A DNA stretch of 64,000 nucleotides from Sepiola atlantica (Eukaryota; Mollusca; Cephalopoda; Sepiida; Sepiolidae). How positions within the stretch are numbered: the stretch's first letter is position 1; each line of letters opens with the position of its first letter. Of the stretch, positions 1 through 11,039 are shown piece after piece. The DNA lies in NCBI GenBank assembly GCA_963556195.1, contig OY744517.1:85692714-85756713 (forward strand), given 5' to 3'. A program made the translations under genes and the position numbers. The notes beneath the pieces are model-generated. The model worked only from the letters and a program-made list of their open reading frames with translations, did no database searches and was not told the DNA's origin.

Positions 1-387
1 ATATAGACCGTATTACCAACCATTACACCTAGCAGTTGTGTTCTAAAATTCATAATGATAGTTAATTGTGGTTTGAGTTGTCCCCCTTTGCAGATTGGCT
101 GTTTGGAGAATTTGGAAGCTAGATGGCTCTGGTTGACAGTCAATTTGCATAGGTGGGGCAATAAATAGTATAAAAACTGTACTTTTTTTCATTGAGCTCT
201 GAAGAGCTAGGGGAGAGGAGAGCGAGGCTGAAAGAAGAGACGGTGAAGTAAGAATTGTTCCTGAACTATTGATTACTGATTGGAAGCAGAAAGTGATTAA
301 CCACTGTGGTTTGCCAGTTGGACTTTTATTTTATTATTCTTCACGGAATACTATACATACAAATATATAAACCTATACACATACTTA

Positions 388-429
<42 letters not shown>

Positions 430-559
430 TTTGAAACAGTTAAATGTCAACGATTACCTGTTTTATGACTTGAATATCAAGAAACTTGCATAAAAGTTAA
501 ATGTGTATCAAATCTACTTCTTTTAATCTTCATTTGTTTATCTACTCATTAAATATAAC
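1..559. other. AT-rich non-coding sequence
   Basis: No coding frame or known repeat is recognised. A (TA)n run lies at about 391-426, and a purine-rich patch at 205-250 is the only other compositional feature. Confidence 0.5.
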
Positions 560-1168
560 TGTAGCAGTTTCCTACAAGCCGCCATACTGTTTAAATATCA
601 ATGACTTCTTAGCTTCCTGCTGATTGGTTCATGCAAACTACTTCCTCCTTGGCTTGACCAATCAGTAGCCTTCTTTTAGGCAAATCTCGGATGGCTAGCA
701 TAATTATATAAACACGGGACCGCCATCCGCTCGTTCTCTTTTTCTCCGGTGGCACGAGACGACACATCTCTCTTTTACTTGTGTGCCACGAGAAAACGCT
801 TCTCCCTCTTTCCTTCTTTGGCACTGCCACACACACGTCCCCCCTCTCTGGGGGTGACCCAGATTTTTCAAAGACAAGACACCAAAATGGCTACTGCCTC
901 AACATGGGGACTTGATATTACAGACACACATCCTTGCATACACATATGGAAGCGTCCTGACAAAATAGCCGGTGTATAAACATTCAATATCATGAACAAT
1001 TCTCTTTTTGCCACTGGGAAAATATAAAAACGGGAAATTATTTCTTTACTATTGTCTTCGTCCATACTCATGGACATACTAACCTCTTTCCCTGTTGTTC
1101 ATATACTAATGAAGACGACCCAATAAAGTTGTTATTAAATGTTGGAATGAGAGTTTGTCTATCTTACA
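560..1168 (+). mobile_element. Probable LTR (solo or end) of an LTR retrotransposon
   Basis: The segment starts TGTAGCAG and ends TTACA. It has the order expected of an LTR: CCAAT-type boxes and a TATA box near 704, a transcribed CT-rich stretch, an AATAAA signal near 1120, and a GAGTTTGTCT motif about 30 bases later. The same AGAGTTTGTCT motif sits at the same relative place in the solo LTR at 7486-8112. No target-site duplication was found for these exact ends, so the borders and the LTR identity are inference. A host promoter with a short transcript is the main alternative. Open frames inside it look fortuitous. Confidence 0.4.
620..713 (+). promoter_or_regulatory. Promoter-like cluster: CCAAT boxes and TATA box
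   Basis: An inverted CCAAT box (TGATTGG, about 621-627) and a direct one (GACCAATCAG, about 656-665) precede TTATATAAAC at about 704-713. This is a textbook polymerase II core layout. A start would be expected near 735-745, in the CT-rich stretch. It fits the U3 part of the surrounding LTR-like segment. Function is inferred from spacing only. Confidence 0.35.
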
Positions 1169-1240
1169 TTTCGGAGGAAAATGTCTGTTGCGTCTCCAGA
1201 GAGGGGGGGGGGAATGTGTGTTTGGCAGTGCCAAAGAAGA
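811..1240. repeat. Inverted repeat, arms of about 46 bp
   Basis: The sequence at 811-857 (CTTTGGCACTGCC, then CACACAC and a C-run) returns in reverse complement at 1192-1240 (G-run, then GTGTG and GGCAGTGCCAAAG). About 335 bases separate the arms. The right arm lies just outside the probable LTR end, so the pair may be a separate small element or a rearranged LTR piece. Confidence 0.55.
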
Positions 1241-1506
1241 TCATTTCTTGACAGACTGTTTCGTTAACACTTAGGCGGTCAAAATATAAAGTTATATATC
1301 TTAGTTTTTCTAGGAGTGTAAATCATCAGAGGGAAAGACCAAAACATCAAAAAATAAAACAAAAATAATAAAACTCACATCACCAGAGCATTTATAAATG
1401 TGGGCTGAATTAGGAATATAAGTTTACGTTTATTTTCATGAACGCCACATTTGATAGATAATTAGTTATTTGACTATTAATAATAAATATATACAGATAC
1501 GTATTT

Positions 1507-1510
<4 letters not shown>

Positions 1511-1560
<50 letters not shown>
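1511..1560. repeat. (AT)n then (GT)n microsatellite
   Basis: An AT dinucleotide run passes directly into a short GT run. Confidence 0.95.
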
Positions 1561-2004
1561 ACATTTATAAAGTTGAACCATTTGTCGCACTGACAGTGAG
1601 ATTATAGGCCAACTTCCTGTTAAAAAAAGAACAGCTTTCTAATCATGTCTATGGGATCGACATCCGAAGGTTAACTAATTTGCATATTTGCAAAAGGAAC
1701 TCTCATTAATTTACTATTCGTTTTTGCTTTGTTTATTCAATGATTGTTACAATTTTACTGTGAGGTACGGTCCTATTGCCGACAATTTTCTTTATCGTTC
1801 ATAAATGCTTAGAATTTTTGATGAAAAGAGTCTTTCTGGTCTTTTCAGGTCCATCTACTTCCGAGTTTTGCAGTTCTTGTTTTCCTCAAAATTTCCGGGT
1901 AATGCAGGGGCACCGGTTCCTCTAGTGTGTGTGGATACACATCGATATATTTGTTGAAAAGTACATATACTTTGTGTCAACTTAATCTCTTTTTAATCTG
2001 TTCT
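1561..2004. other. Unassigned non-coding sequence
   Basis: No coding or repeat signal is recognised. The phrase AGGTTAACTAATTTGCATATT at about 1668 recurs almost unchanged near 17856, which suggests a dispersed repeat. Confidence 0.4.
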
Positions 2005-2140
2005 AGTCGCCTAATGAGTTACTTAAGGCTGAAAGTTGTTAAGGAAGGCACCAGGATTGGTTTTAACCCTAGTACTTTCAGTATCTCCGGAGACAACCGT
2101 AAATGCTTGTGTAAATGTTAAAGAACCTCATTAGGCGACT
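2005..2140. repeat. Short terminal-inverted-repeat element, about 136 bp
   Basis: AGTCGCCTAATGAG at 2005-2018 is matched in reverse complement by CTCATTAGGCGACT ending at 2140. The interior has no coding capacity. The size and ends fit a miniature inverted-repeat element (MITE). No target duplication was identified. Confidence 0.5.
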
Positions 2141-2213
2141 TTCACGGATCAACAAAAGATTGTCTACTTTTCATCAAAATATGCATGAATAAAAAAAAAA
2201 GCTCTCTATCTCT

Positions 2214-2215
<2 letters not shown>

Positions 2216-2278
<63 letters not shown>
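2216..2278. repeat. (TA)n microsatellite
   Basis: About 30 uninterrupted TA units. Confidence 0.97.
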
Positions 2279-2281
<3 letters not shown>

Positions 2282-2717
2282 TAAATTTTTATTTATCGAT
2301 ATAAATTCATGCGTCTGTTAACTGGTTTCTCAAAAACATTTTCAAATATTTCTTCTAACAATGCTTTAAAACTGTAGTAATACTTATATTATTCATAACA
2401 AGTCTGCCAGGGCATTCACTACAAGCAACGGACATATAAACAAACTCTCCAATAACATCGGAGGAGATCATAAATCTTCGGCCACGCCGACAGATTTTCA
2501 CCATGAAAAATAAAAAAATAAAAAAATACAATGTCTGTTTACTATGATTATGGTTTTTTAAATCGAAAATTCGGATTTATAAAATATTTTTTTAAAAAAA
2601 TGATTAAATTTTCATTCATTGATATAAATTCACACGTCTGTTAACTGGTTTCTTAAAAAAAAATTCAAATATTTCTTCTAACGACGCTTTCAAAACTGTA
2701 GTAACACTTATATTATA
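2279..2717. repeat. Pair of direct repeats of about 115 bp
   Basis: The segments 2279-2393 and 2601-2717 share one sequence, including GTCTGTTAACTGGTTTCT and TTCAAATATTTCTTCTAAC, with scattered substitutions. Each ends in the same AT-rich tail. About 207 bases of unrelated sequence lie between. This is either a locally duplicated block or two insertions of one repeat family. Confidence 0.75.
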
Positions 2718-2837
2718 TATTTATATATATATTACTATTTCATGTAACCACATAAAATTTTATAAGGGGATATAATTTTTTATGTATCAATTTTCAGTAT
2801 TTATTTCAACAGTGCTCGATACGTAAGTAGAGCTAGG

Positions 2838-3015
2838 TAGTAAGTTGTGAAAATATATTTATCGCAATTAAGCTGCACAGAGACTCTCGCGTTTCATCTC
2901 CGGGAGGGGGAATCTTCAGGCTAAAATGGCATTTTAGCCTGAAGATTCCCCCCGGGGATGAAACGTGGGAGCCTCTGTGTAGCTTAATTGCCATAAATAT
3001 CTTTTCATAACTTAC

Positions 3016-3017
<2 letters not shown>
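2838..3017. mobile_element. Palindromic foldback element (MITE), about 180 bp
   Basis: The two halves are near-perfect reverse complements centred at about 2930. Each arm runs from TAGTAAGTT through GTTTCATC and AATCTTCAGGCTAAAATG. The arms differ at only a few positions, so insertion or gene conversion was recent. Half-copies of the same arm bound the 46002-47292 element, where the shared CAACAGTGCT and ATGTTTCAT stretches are clear. It encodes nothing. Confidence 0.8.
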
Positions 3018-3068
<51 letters not shown>

Positions 3069-3077
3069 AGTTATGAG
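3011..3077. repeat. (TA)n microsatellite flanked by inverted element ends
   Basis: The tract is bounded by CATAACTTACTA on the left and TAGTAAGTTATGA on the right. The (TA)n run therefore sits exactly between two inverted termini of the foldback family. Confidence 0.85.
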
Positions 3078-3110
3078 AATTCGCATTCAAGACCCAATTT
3101 AACTATATAT

Positions 3111-3772
3111 ATGCATGAGTGGATGAAGTGTGTGAGGTGCGCTGAAGAAAAATTCTTACCAGTAAAATACATAGCCCTGTTGTGCTCGCATACCCTTAAT
3201 GACAATAAAAGTGTAAAAATTTGGGAATTTCCTTGTTTTTGTACATTTAGTGTATATGAATTTTCATCTTAACCCTATTAAGGGCATATGATTTCAGTAT
3301 ACTGCCATTTATCATGGAATGTCACTACTTTTGTAAAGGCTATGCCTCAATACAATGGTTATTTTTAAGTTTTTTTTGAATTTTCTGAAAATCTAAGGTC
3401 ACTAAGTAAACTGAAATTAAAATGCCATCAACTAGACCCTAGAACCTCTATCTCTGCCAAAAATCAGCTGAATCCATCGAATAGTTGATGAGATACAGGG
3501 TGGCACATACGTACATACATACACACGGATAACACAAAATCATGCCTGACTTTTCTGGATCTCTTTAAAATGTATTAATTTCTATTCTCTGCAGGACTGA
3601 TTTGCCCCTACCCTATCTCTGGCATCCATTTTGGTAGATTCTCTGCACGGACAGAGATTTTTTCCCGAAATATTAAATAAATGATTTTAAATAATCATCC
3701 GGACAACACACAAACAGCTAACACCAAACTTGCTGTTATGTAAGATTTTAAAAACATACTACTAATATATAA

Positions 3773-3840
<68 letters not shown>

Positions 3841-4786
3841 CAATAATAAAAAAAATAATTTGACATATCTGAACAATTTACTACAGTTTCGTGATTTTCA
3901 AATTCATCAGAAGTAGAATTTTCACTCAAATATTGTCAAACATTTCTGAGGAATTGGAATACCATGAAATGGCATTTCAGTTCAGTTCAATGTCATTTTC
4001 AATTTATTTTTGCTTGGGTTTTACAGCATGTCAAATGTTGTTGGGTTATTTGATGCCAAAGATATTTTATTGTTAGGAATGGTTGTTACCTGTTCAATTA
4101 TATGTTTTCTATATTTCCTGTTTTTCCTTTGATGATACTCACTGTAAGTAATTGAGTTTTCATTATAGTTGTATAGATTCGGTTGTTGCTATTTGGTGAA
4201 TGCAGCAGTTCAACTAAAAGTTTTCACATCCAACTGAGTGTGTATCTACTTGTGTGTGACATTCTTAGTCTATGGACCTATATCTTTGGTTGAAGGGAAA
4301 CTTTCTTTCCAAGAAGTTGATAATCAAGGGAGGCGCGAGAGCGCTCTATCCCTTAATAGACTTAAAAAACGGCCTATGCTGGAAATCTTATTTCTTTCAT
4401 CAATCATAACTCAAAAACCAATAAACCAAATTAGTTAAAACTTTGCACAACATTTTTAGGGTCTAGTTGATGGCATTTTAATTTCAGTTTGCTATATACC
4501 TTAGTTTTTCAGAAAATTCCAAAAAACCTCATGAGAAGGCATTGTATTGAGGCATAGCCTTTACAAAAGTAGTGACATTCTATGATAAATGCCAGTATGT
4601 TGAAATCATATGCCCTTAATAGGGTTAAGATGAATATTCACATACACTAAATGTACAAAAGCAAGGAAATTCCCAAATTTTTACACTTTTATTGTCATTA
4701 AGGGTATGCGAGCACAACAGGACTATGTATTTTACTGGTAGGAATTTTTCTTCAGCGCATCTCACACACTTCATCCACTCATGCAT
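3111..4786. mobile_element. Long-inverted-repeat DNA element, about 1.68 kb, non-autonomous
   Basis: The left arm (3111-3451) and right arm (4458-4786) are reverse complements over about 330-340 bp. Both begin GCATGAGTGGATGAAGTGTG at the outer edge and end near a CTAGACCCTA phrase inside. The interior (3452-4457) has a (TA)n run at 3777-3839 and no recognisable transposase. Long terminal inverted repeats with no coding core suggest a non-autonomous cut-and-paste transposon, superfamily unknown. A third partial arm in the left-arm orientation follows at 4846-4975. Confidence 0.75.
3777..3839. repeat. (TA)n microsatellite
   Basis: About 31 TA units inside the long-inverted-repeat element. Confidence 0.96.
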
Positions 4787-4845
4787 AGAGATTTATACTG
4801 TAGTGATGTGATAATGAAATGGTTTGGTTGATATGTAGTCATACC

Positions 4846-4975
4846 ATTAATGACTATAAAAGTGTAAAAATTTGGGAATTTCCTTACTTTTGTACATCTA
4901 GTGTATATGAATTTTCATCTTAACCCTATTAAGGGCATATAATTTCAACATACTGGCAAGTATCATAGAATGTTG
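4846..4975 (+). repeat. Partial third copy of the 3111-4786 terminal repeat
   Basis: AATTTGGGAATTTCCTT and TTAACCCTATTAAGGGCATA match the left arm in the same orientation. The copy stops on both sides without the outer terminus. It may be a relic of a second element or an aberrant transposition product. Confidence 0.7.
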
Positions 4976-5579
4976 TTAGGGTCTATTGTTTCGAATAGTT
5001 GTCAAATTTTCTTTGAGTAGATGCGAGATTTTTACCTTCTATCAAGATATGTTTTACTTCAAGAGTGAGTTATTTTGGTATTCCCTCTGCTTAGTTGATT
5101 TAGCATTATTTCTTTTCTTCTGGAAACTGATTTTCTTTCTTTTAATATAATTTTAATTTGGTAAAGTTTTTTACAGATATTTTGGTCCCATAACTGCTGC
5201 CATTTTTGGGTCAATAACTTTTTGATTTTTGGTTTCAGGTCAATGCATTGGATTGAAGGTTGTGTTGGGTATCATGTCTAGTGTAAATTCTGCTATTGAG
5301 TGAGATTTATGCTTTCCATGGATTTCTGTATGACTTGGCAGCAGCATATAACCATTTTGGTATGACTTGTTGAGTTTAATTTGCTTAGGAGTTTCATAAT
5401 TAGAGAATTATCCAATTTTCCAGTTTTAATGGCTAGTAGGAAAAAGAATCTGAGTGGATGATGACCAAAATAATGTTGACTCCTAGATCTATTGCAGAAG
5501 ATTTGGTGGTGAATAGTGAGGCTTATTTTGAGAAACATTTTGCTAACAACTGTGTTGATGTAAACTGCTCCACATTTTG
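4976..5579. other. Unassigned AT-rich sequence
   Basis: No element or gene is recognised. Reading frames here are short and have no family match that I can see. Confidence 0.4.
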
Positions 5580-6210
5580 TTTTTTTAACATAGTTCACCC
5601 CAAACAAGGCAAGCCGCCACTGTAGACGTAAGGGGCTACTGAGAAAAAAGAAAAGGGAAAAGATTGGGGGGGGCAACCTAAATTGGGATCTGCGCAGCGA
5701 GATGTCTGTTTACATTAGTTTTAAATTTCTGCATGTCAGTACTGTCGGGGAAACAGGGGGCAAGGAGGGAGTTCCAGAGGCCAGCAGCACGAGGAAAGAA
5801 GCTATTTGAGTAGAAGGCTCTCCGGCATCTGGGGACCTCCACAGGGAATGAATGAGATTTAGTTGATTGTCGAGTTAGTCTGGTGAATTTATGTCGAGGG
5901 GGCACCAGAGTAGCCAATTCATCGGAGCATAATCCATTGAAGTATTTGTAAAACAAACAAGGATGCTACATTGCGGCGATGGGGCAGGGACTGGAGCTTG
6001 GTTGACAGTGAGGGACCTATTGGGTTGGCGACTCTTTTTTGGACCTTGTCAAGGAGGGAGAGACTAGTAGATGATGCACCAGCCCAGATATGACAACAAT
6101 ACTCCATGCATGGGCGGATGGTGGCTTTGTAGAGATACAGGATAATGTCAGGTGTGAGGAGTTTACTAGCATGGTAGAGGGAGTCCACCTTTTTTGCGGC
6201 AGCCTTGGCA
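5580..6210 (-). pseudogene. 5'-truncated LINE, end of ORF2 (reverse transcriptase C-terminal region)
   Basis: On the minus strand the frames at 6188-5919 and 5956-5678 together give the C-terminal part of a CR1/Jockey-type LINE ORF2. Visible motifs include LYKATIRPCMEYCCHIW, LLDKVQKRVAN, YKYFNGLCSDELA and LWNSL, followed by a short 3'UTR that ends in a T-run (plus strand) at 5580. A frameshift near 5950 joins the two frames, so the copy is dead. All of the RT core and the endonuclease are missing, as expected for 5' truncation during target-primed reverse transcription. A second copy of the same family lies at 53343-54008 and shares the 3' terminus. The exact clade is not resolved. Confidence 0.88.
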
Positions 6211-6440
6211 TCGAGTTCTGTTACTCACTTTCGATTTATCTGTGTAAATGTGAGAATAGTTAGGGTATTTTTGTAGATTGAATATCGTAGAGTTTGTCTT
6301 GATATCTCTATGTAATGTTGTGACTATTAAGGTCACCTTGTAATATGTGGGGTTTAATTTAATTTATGGGATCATGTGGTGGGATGTAAATGAAGTATAT
6401 TTTTATTGGTTTGTGTGATGTTGTTAGTGTTGAAGGGTAG

Positions 6441-6560
6441 GTGATGGTGGTTAAGTGGATAACGACACGGACTGACGATCTGGGTGTGCCAAGTTCGAAT
6501 CCAGTCGATTCCATAATATCACTTTCACTTAGGGATGTTGCTTCCTCCTGCAAGGATGCT
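6441..6560 (+). mobile_element. tRNA-derived SINE, family B
   Basis: A polymerase III box A-like stretch (GGTGGTTAAGTGGATAACG) and a box B (GTTCGAATCC at about 6493-6502) are spaced as in a tRNA. A body containing TCACTTTCACTTAGGGATG follows. Minus-strand copies of the same unit occur at 33625-33730 and 47622-47714, which establishes it as a dispersed family. The outer borders are approximate. Confidence 0.8.
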
Positions 6561-7270
6561 GACAACAGATTAATGCTGGTCAACAAAGTTGTACAATTCT
6601 GATTCATACGAATGTACTTTACTAGTGTTGATTTGGTGTTGATTTGGTGTTGGAGTATGTCTTTCCTAATCAGGTTTTAAACCACTACAGACGCTTTCAG
6701 TCCATCTTTGTGTATATAAGTGTATTATTTGTAACTCTTGATGTTGAGTTGATTGTTAACTTTTAGAAATGTTTCTTGAAGACAAACTAATTTTGGGTTA
6801 TAGTTTATCAACAAGCGTTATTATTGTATTGTTTGTTTGTGTGTACATTAGAGATGTTGTTGACATTAGATAATGCTTTGTTTTTCCATTCTATATTTAT
6901 TTGATTAGGATGTTTATGTTTGTTTTTCTTTTCTAATTATATTTAGTTTTTACTTTCTAATGGATAGTTTTGGTTTTTGTATTTTTCATTTTTGTATATT
7001 TTAATTTGAGTGAAGTTTTGCCGCCTTTTCATTTCCATCATGTCTATTAGTGCATATCTGTTTTTTTGTTTCGATCAATATGCTCTTTTGGTAGTAGATC
7101 AATGTTCTTGCCTTTTCTATTTTACCATTTTTTTATCCTGGGAGATTTTTCTTTTGATATGTGGAGCGCGTTTCTTTTTTCAGTAAAAGTTGGCAGGCAG
7201 GAAGATGCTCTCTGCTTTTTAGGTCTGATAGTCAGGTTTCTGGTGGGTAACATTTGGTTGTATTTGGGGG
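6561..7270. other. Unassigned T-rich sequence
   Basis: The plus strand is strongly T-rich with no recognised coding or repeat content. The open frame at 7066-7356 is a low-complexity hydrophobic translation. Confidence 0.4.
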
Positions 7271-7278
7271 TGAGTTTC

Positions 7279-7313
7279 GGGTTAGGGTTAGGGTTAGAGT
7301 TAGGGTTAGGGTT
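7279..7313 (+). repeat. Interstitial telomere-like (TTAGGG)n
   Basis: About six near-consecutive GGGTTA units with one A substitution. Similar blocks in CCCTAA orientation occur at 39012-39134 and 51310-51336. The surrounding sequence continues on both sides, so this is not a chromosome end. Confidence 0.9.
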
Positions 7314-7485
7314 CGTTGTTTTATGTTGCTTTCACTTATTTGTCATGGCAATCTAGCTTTTTTGATGTAAGCTTCTCTTTGGAGGAATGTTTTGCTTATC
7401 TTCTAAATAAGGTTAATTCTTTTTTTATTTCTTGGACGGTTATTGCGTATAATTTTAGTTCGGAGCTGATGGGTTTCTATATAAG

Positions 7486-8112
7486 TGTTAGATAATAGCC
7501 CTATGGGAGTGCACGTATCTGTTGGGAATCGTCGATTTGACTTGCGCGAATCAACATGGGGCAGTCGAGTGCAGAACAGGGTTTGTTCTCACAGTCGGAG
7601 ACGTGACAAGGTTACGTGTGACAAGACCCCAGATCAAGGGTCAGTCTACACCTGCGAGAGGCTCTGTGACTTTGCAGGCCTTGCGTGGGAAACAAAGGGA
7701 TCTGTGACGTCACTCGTTCCTGTGAGAGGCGAGTTTTTAGACAGTCTGTTTCGGAAAGCGAACGGTGAGGACGTGCGATTCACAATGTAAAGATACGGAA
7801 TATTTCCCTTCAGGGAAGACAAGCGCGAGAATCCTTTCCCACCCCTCTCTATGAATAGTTAAGAAAACATTAATAACTAACTACGATAAAGTAGGATTTG
7901 CTCTCTTAGTTATTCTCGGCGTGGTGAATTTCCCCCAGAAGAAATAACAACGCTTGAATAAATGAATTAAATTTAAAAGCAGAGTTTGTCTTCGGGGGCG
8001 ACATAGCTTTTATTGCAGACAGCGGCGACGGCAGAGAAGAAAGAATTCACCAACAGACGATCAAGCACTGGACAACACGACCAACCCTCTGCACGACGAG
8101 TATTATGCAACA
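7486..8112 (+). mobile_element. Solo LTR with 4-bp target-site duplication
   Basis: The 627-bp segment begins TGTTAGATAA and ends TGCAACA, giving the canonical TG...CA ends. It is bounded by TAAG at 7482-7485 and TAAG at 8113-8116, a 4-bp target duplication. A poly(A)-signal-like AATAAATG and AGAGTTTGTCT lie near 7957-7990. There is no internal domain next to it, so it is a solo LTR left by recombination, probably of Ty3/gypsy type. A diverged relative lies on the minus strand at about 23400-23902. The 101-residue open frame inside is not considered a gene. Confidence 0.8.
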
Positions 8113-9669
8113 TAAGTATTTTATATTTCTAAAGTTGGTTGATGTCAATTGGAGGTGATCTTGTTATGTTAGTGTAGTTTTTCATATATGCGATTACTAA
8201 TGTACTGGTTTTGGCAAAGTTTGTGTAATTCTCGAGTAACTCTCTTTCTTTTTATACTATACATGATTCCGAGTAGACGAGGTGGTTTTTGTGGTAGTCT
8301 GCACATTAATCAGTGAAGAGATAAATGTTTCGTTGAAAACACATTCAACAAACACATTTGCCTACATGGTGCCCCAATGTTTGCCAGTTGAAGGGAGTGG
8401 GATGTAGAGTTCTACTCTTTCATTTGAGTACTTTATTTTTATTTCTTCGGGGGTTGTGGTATGGTAAAAAATAGATACATAAGTGTTGGTTTCAGTTCTT
8501 TTAATTTATTTTGTACTGAAGATTTTGCAGATATCAGTAACTCCTTGCCTTTTCAATTCTTTTTTTTGATTTTCTCTATTGTACATAACGAGTATTTCTT
8601 TACGACAAATTACTCCTTTAGATTTATTCAGTCTTTTGTGTGCATACTCTTTTATGTTTACATTGTAGAAAGTTTTCATTTTCAAAATATTCTAGACTTG
8701 TTTTTCTCTTCCAGCGGAAGATGCAATTGGAGAATTTTTTTGCCGTTTTTGGATTATTTGTGCTAGAGATGACGTTTTCTATTACGAGGAGTGATAGTTA
8801 GGTAATTTTTGATTTTTCCAAAGATTCTATGACTAAACGTCATGAGAAGTCATTAATGGGGTTTTCATCCGATTCCGTGTCTGGGTGCTGTCTCTTGGAT
8901 TTTTTATGATACAACATTAAATATGTTTTTGTTTCAAAGCACATGCTCCCTATCCACCTTAGACCTCGGCTTTAAGACAGGTCAAGGCAGAAATGCATTC
9001 GTCTGTCAAATCTGCATGAGCGGTATACTTGTCCCCAAACATCTGATTTACTGCCAGTTCAGAATGGTCAGGCTGAGACAATGTAACTTTCAAGCCTAAT
9101 TGACTCTGAGCAACCAATTTTCATGAGGTTATGTGATAACTGGTAATTAATACAAATGAATGTATGTAATCAAAGATTTACTATTGATATATAACTGTTA
9201 GGGTTGATGTTATCGGCAAGATAATTTGATTGGGTTTCACTGAGTGCCTATCTAGCCCAAGTAAGGGCCAAAGTAGAGTGCTGCAAGTCACATGGTTATT
9301 TAGGCAACCAGAACACGAACTGCTCATATCATCAGAATTCCATCTTAAGGTACTATGAGTCGTCCTCCATGACCAAAAAGTTGCCCTATTGTAGCGGGGG
9401 TCTTACCCCTTCTGCAGAAATGCAGTCAGTGTATTCTACAGATCCAACCTACTAGACGATTTAAAATAATACAAGAATGACATAGAAATGTCGATGTCAT
9501 TTTAGTAAACGTGGAAATAACATATTTTTCACTTATTTCTGATGAAGTTTTTTGATAATAAAAACGAAAATATACACTCTGTGCATGTTAATTGATTTGA
9601 TTGTATTGCTTTGTCAATCTGCTTTTTCCATTGATCCCTGCATTTTATTGGATTTTATTCAAAATTTTC

Positions 9670-9673
<4 letters not shown>
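8113..9673. other. Unassigned sequence
   Basis: From 8113 to 8930 the sequence is T-rich with no family signal. From 8940 to 9440 it is more balanced in base composition and may be an old decayed element, but no motif could be assigned. Confidence 0.4.

Positions 9674-9722
<49 letters not shown>
9674..9722. repeat. (TA)n microsatellite
   Basis: About 24 TA units. Confidence 0.96.
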
Positions 9723-9723
<1 letters not shown>

Positions 9724-9724
9724 C

Positions 9725-9860
9725 ATTTAAAAAATCAGACCCAAATAGCAATCCGTTTGACATATCGATACTTGATTTAGACTAGTCTATTTTATTATTT
9801 TTCATTTCCATTATGTTATTGGCAAGGATATATTTTATTTCTCTTCAATTTTTCTATGAA
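9725..9860 (+). repeat. Dispersed repeat shared with 49712-49860
   Basis: The stretch containing AATAGCAATCCGTT and GACATATCGATACTTGATTT recurs at 49712-49860 in the same orientation with scattered differences. The shared reading frame includes NPFDISILDL, but stops and drift make coding unlikely. Confidence 0.75.
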
Positions 9861-10620
9861 AATATTTATTCTGCTAAGTAACCTGTTAGATTGGTGAATT
9901 TTGTCTTACCCACAAATAAGAGGGAAGTTATTGTGTGCGATCATATTGAGTTCTCTCTTATTTGCACTTGCTATAAATTCTATGGTGACTTTTTAAGACT
10001 GTCATGTAATCGCTAGGAAACTCATATCGATTTCTATGGTTAGTGATGGAATACATTTCTCTTCACGTTTTCACATACTATTAAAATACGAATAAAGCAT
10101 TCTGATTGATTTAGATATGTAATTGTATACATTTTAACTTCAGTAGTACTTTGGGAGGGGAGTCATAGCCTTTATTATTTTTCAGAGACTTTTAATGATG
10201 TGAAAATCTCTCTAAAAATAATAACAACCTCTAGACACAGTTAAACTGCATCGACTTTTAAATATATAATTATTAAAACACAAATTCACTCTATCCCAAC
10301 AGAACACAAGATTCTAAACACAAAACTACACCGTCACATAACTCGGTATTCATAACATAATGGAAGTGTGGTGAAAATTTCGCAGAAAACTCTAACATGA
10401 TAATTATACTTAAATAATTACGTATCAACATTTTTCATATAAAAAAATAAAATAATAAGAACATCTTGACATATTTAAACAACATCTTACCCCATCCTTA
10501 ACTGTTGACCGTATAATTTCTATTACAGTAATACGCCACACAGGGGTGATGTCATTTCCGGTTTTTCTTTTTCTTTCTTTTTCTGATTATTCCCAATGAA
10601 AAACGCAGAGCGTTTGAAAT
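9861..10620. other. Unassigned AT-rich sequence
   Basis: No element or gene recognised. Confidence 0.4.
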
Positions 10621-10629
10621 ATTGAATAA

Positions 10630-10745
10630 TAATAAAAAAAATAAATTATTAAAACAACAACATCATTTTATGCTTCAAACACTACCCATCATTTTCAAAA
10701 TACATCTCTAGAAGTATATGTAGAATATCAATCTACGTAACTATA
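10630..10745. mobile_element. Right-end fragment of the palindromic MITE seen at 22792-23098
   Basis: AAACAACAACATC, ATGCTTCAAA, CCATCAT and CTCTAGAAGTATA follow the same order as the right half of the 22.8-23.1 kb element, with about 80 percent similarity by eye. The left half is missing. Confidence 0.65.
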
Positions 10746-10866
10746 TATGTGAGAATAAAATACACAATATATCATAAAATGACATGCCATGGAGACAGGA
10801 TGTATGAAAAAGATAAAAAGGAACAATTAAACACAGGAAGAAATCATCAAAACGAGAGATTGACCG

Positions 10867-10895
10867 GTTTCGTTCGGATCAACAAACGTCTTCAG
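10867..10895 (-). other. Hammerhead-like core motif
   Basis: Read on the minus strand: CTGAAGA, then a hairpin made of CGTTTG and CGAACG around TTGATC, leading directly into GAAAC. This is the order of the hammerhead ribozyme catalytic core, offset by one base before the stem. Outer stems were not established. Confidence 0.4.
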
Positions 10896-11038
10896 AACAA
10901 GTATAATACAACAGAGAAACAAGAGTGTGGTATGTCAGTTTCTAGACTGGGGTTGATTCAACACTGACGAGCAGGTGCTCCCAGTATTTATGGTGAATGG
11001 AATAGTTCAAAGTCCGTTATAGGTAAGGTACCATGACA
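10896..11038 (-). mobile_element. 3' LTR (partial) of the 10.9-13.9 kb Ty3 element
   Basis: The minus-strand LTR start TGTCATGG is at 11038. The block GTGCTCCCAGTATTTATGG, and the block with AGTATAATACAACAGAGAAA, both match the 5' LTR at 13436-13928. Relative to that LTR it lacks about 290 bases and the 3' tail, so it is internally deleted or the other copy has an insertion. Confidence 0.7.
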
Positions 11039-11039
11039 T

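Noticed and set aside
7279..7313. Chromosome end
   Set aside because: Only about six units, degenerate, with ordinary sequence on both sides.
7485..7790. 101-codon frame as a gene
   Set aside because: It lies wholly within a solo LTR and is not kept open in the related LTR at 23.4-23.9 kb.
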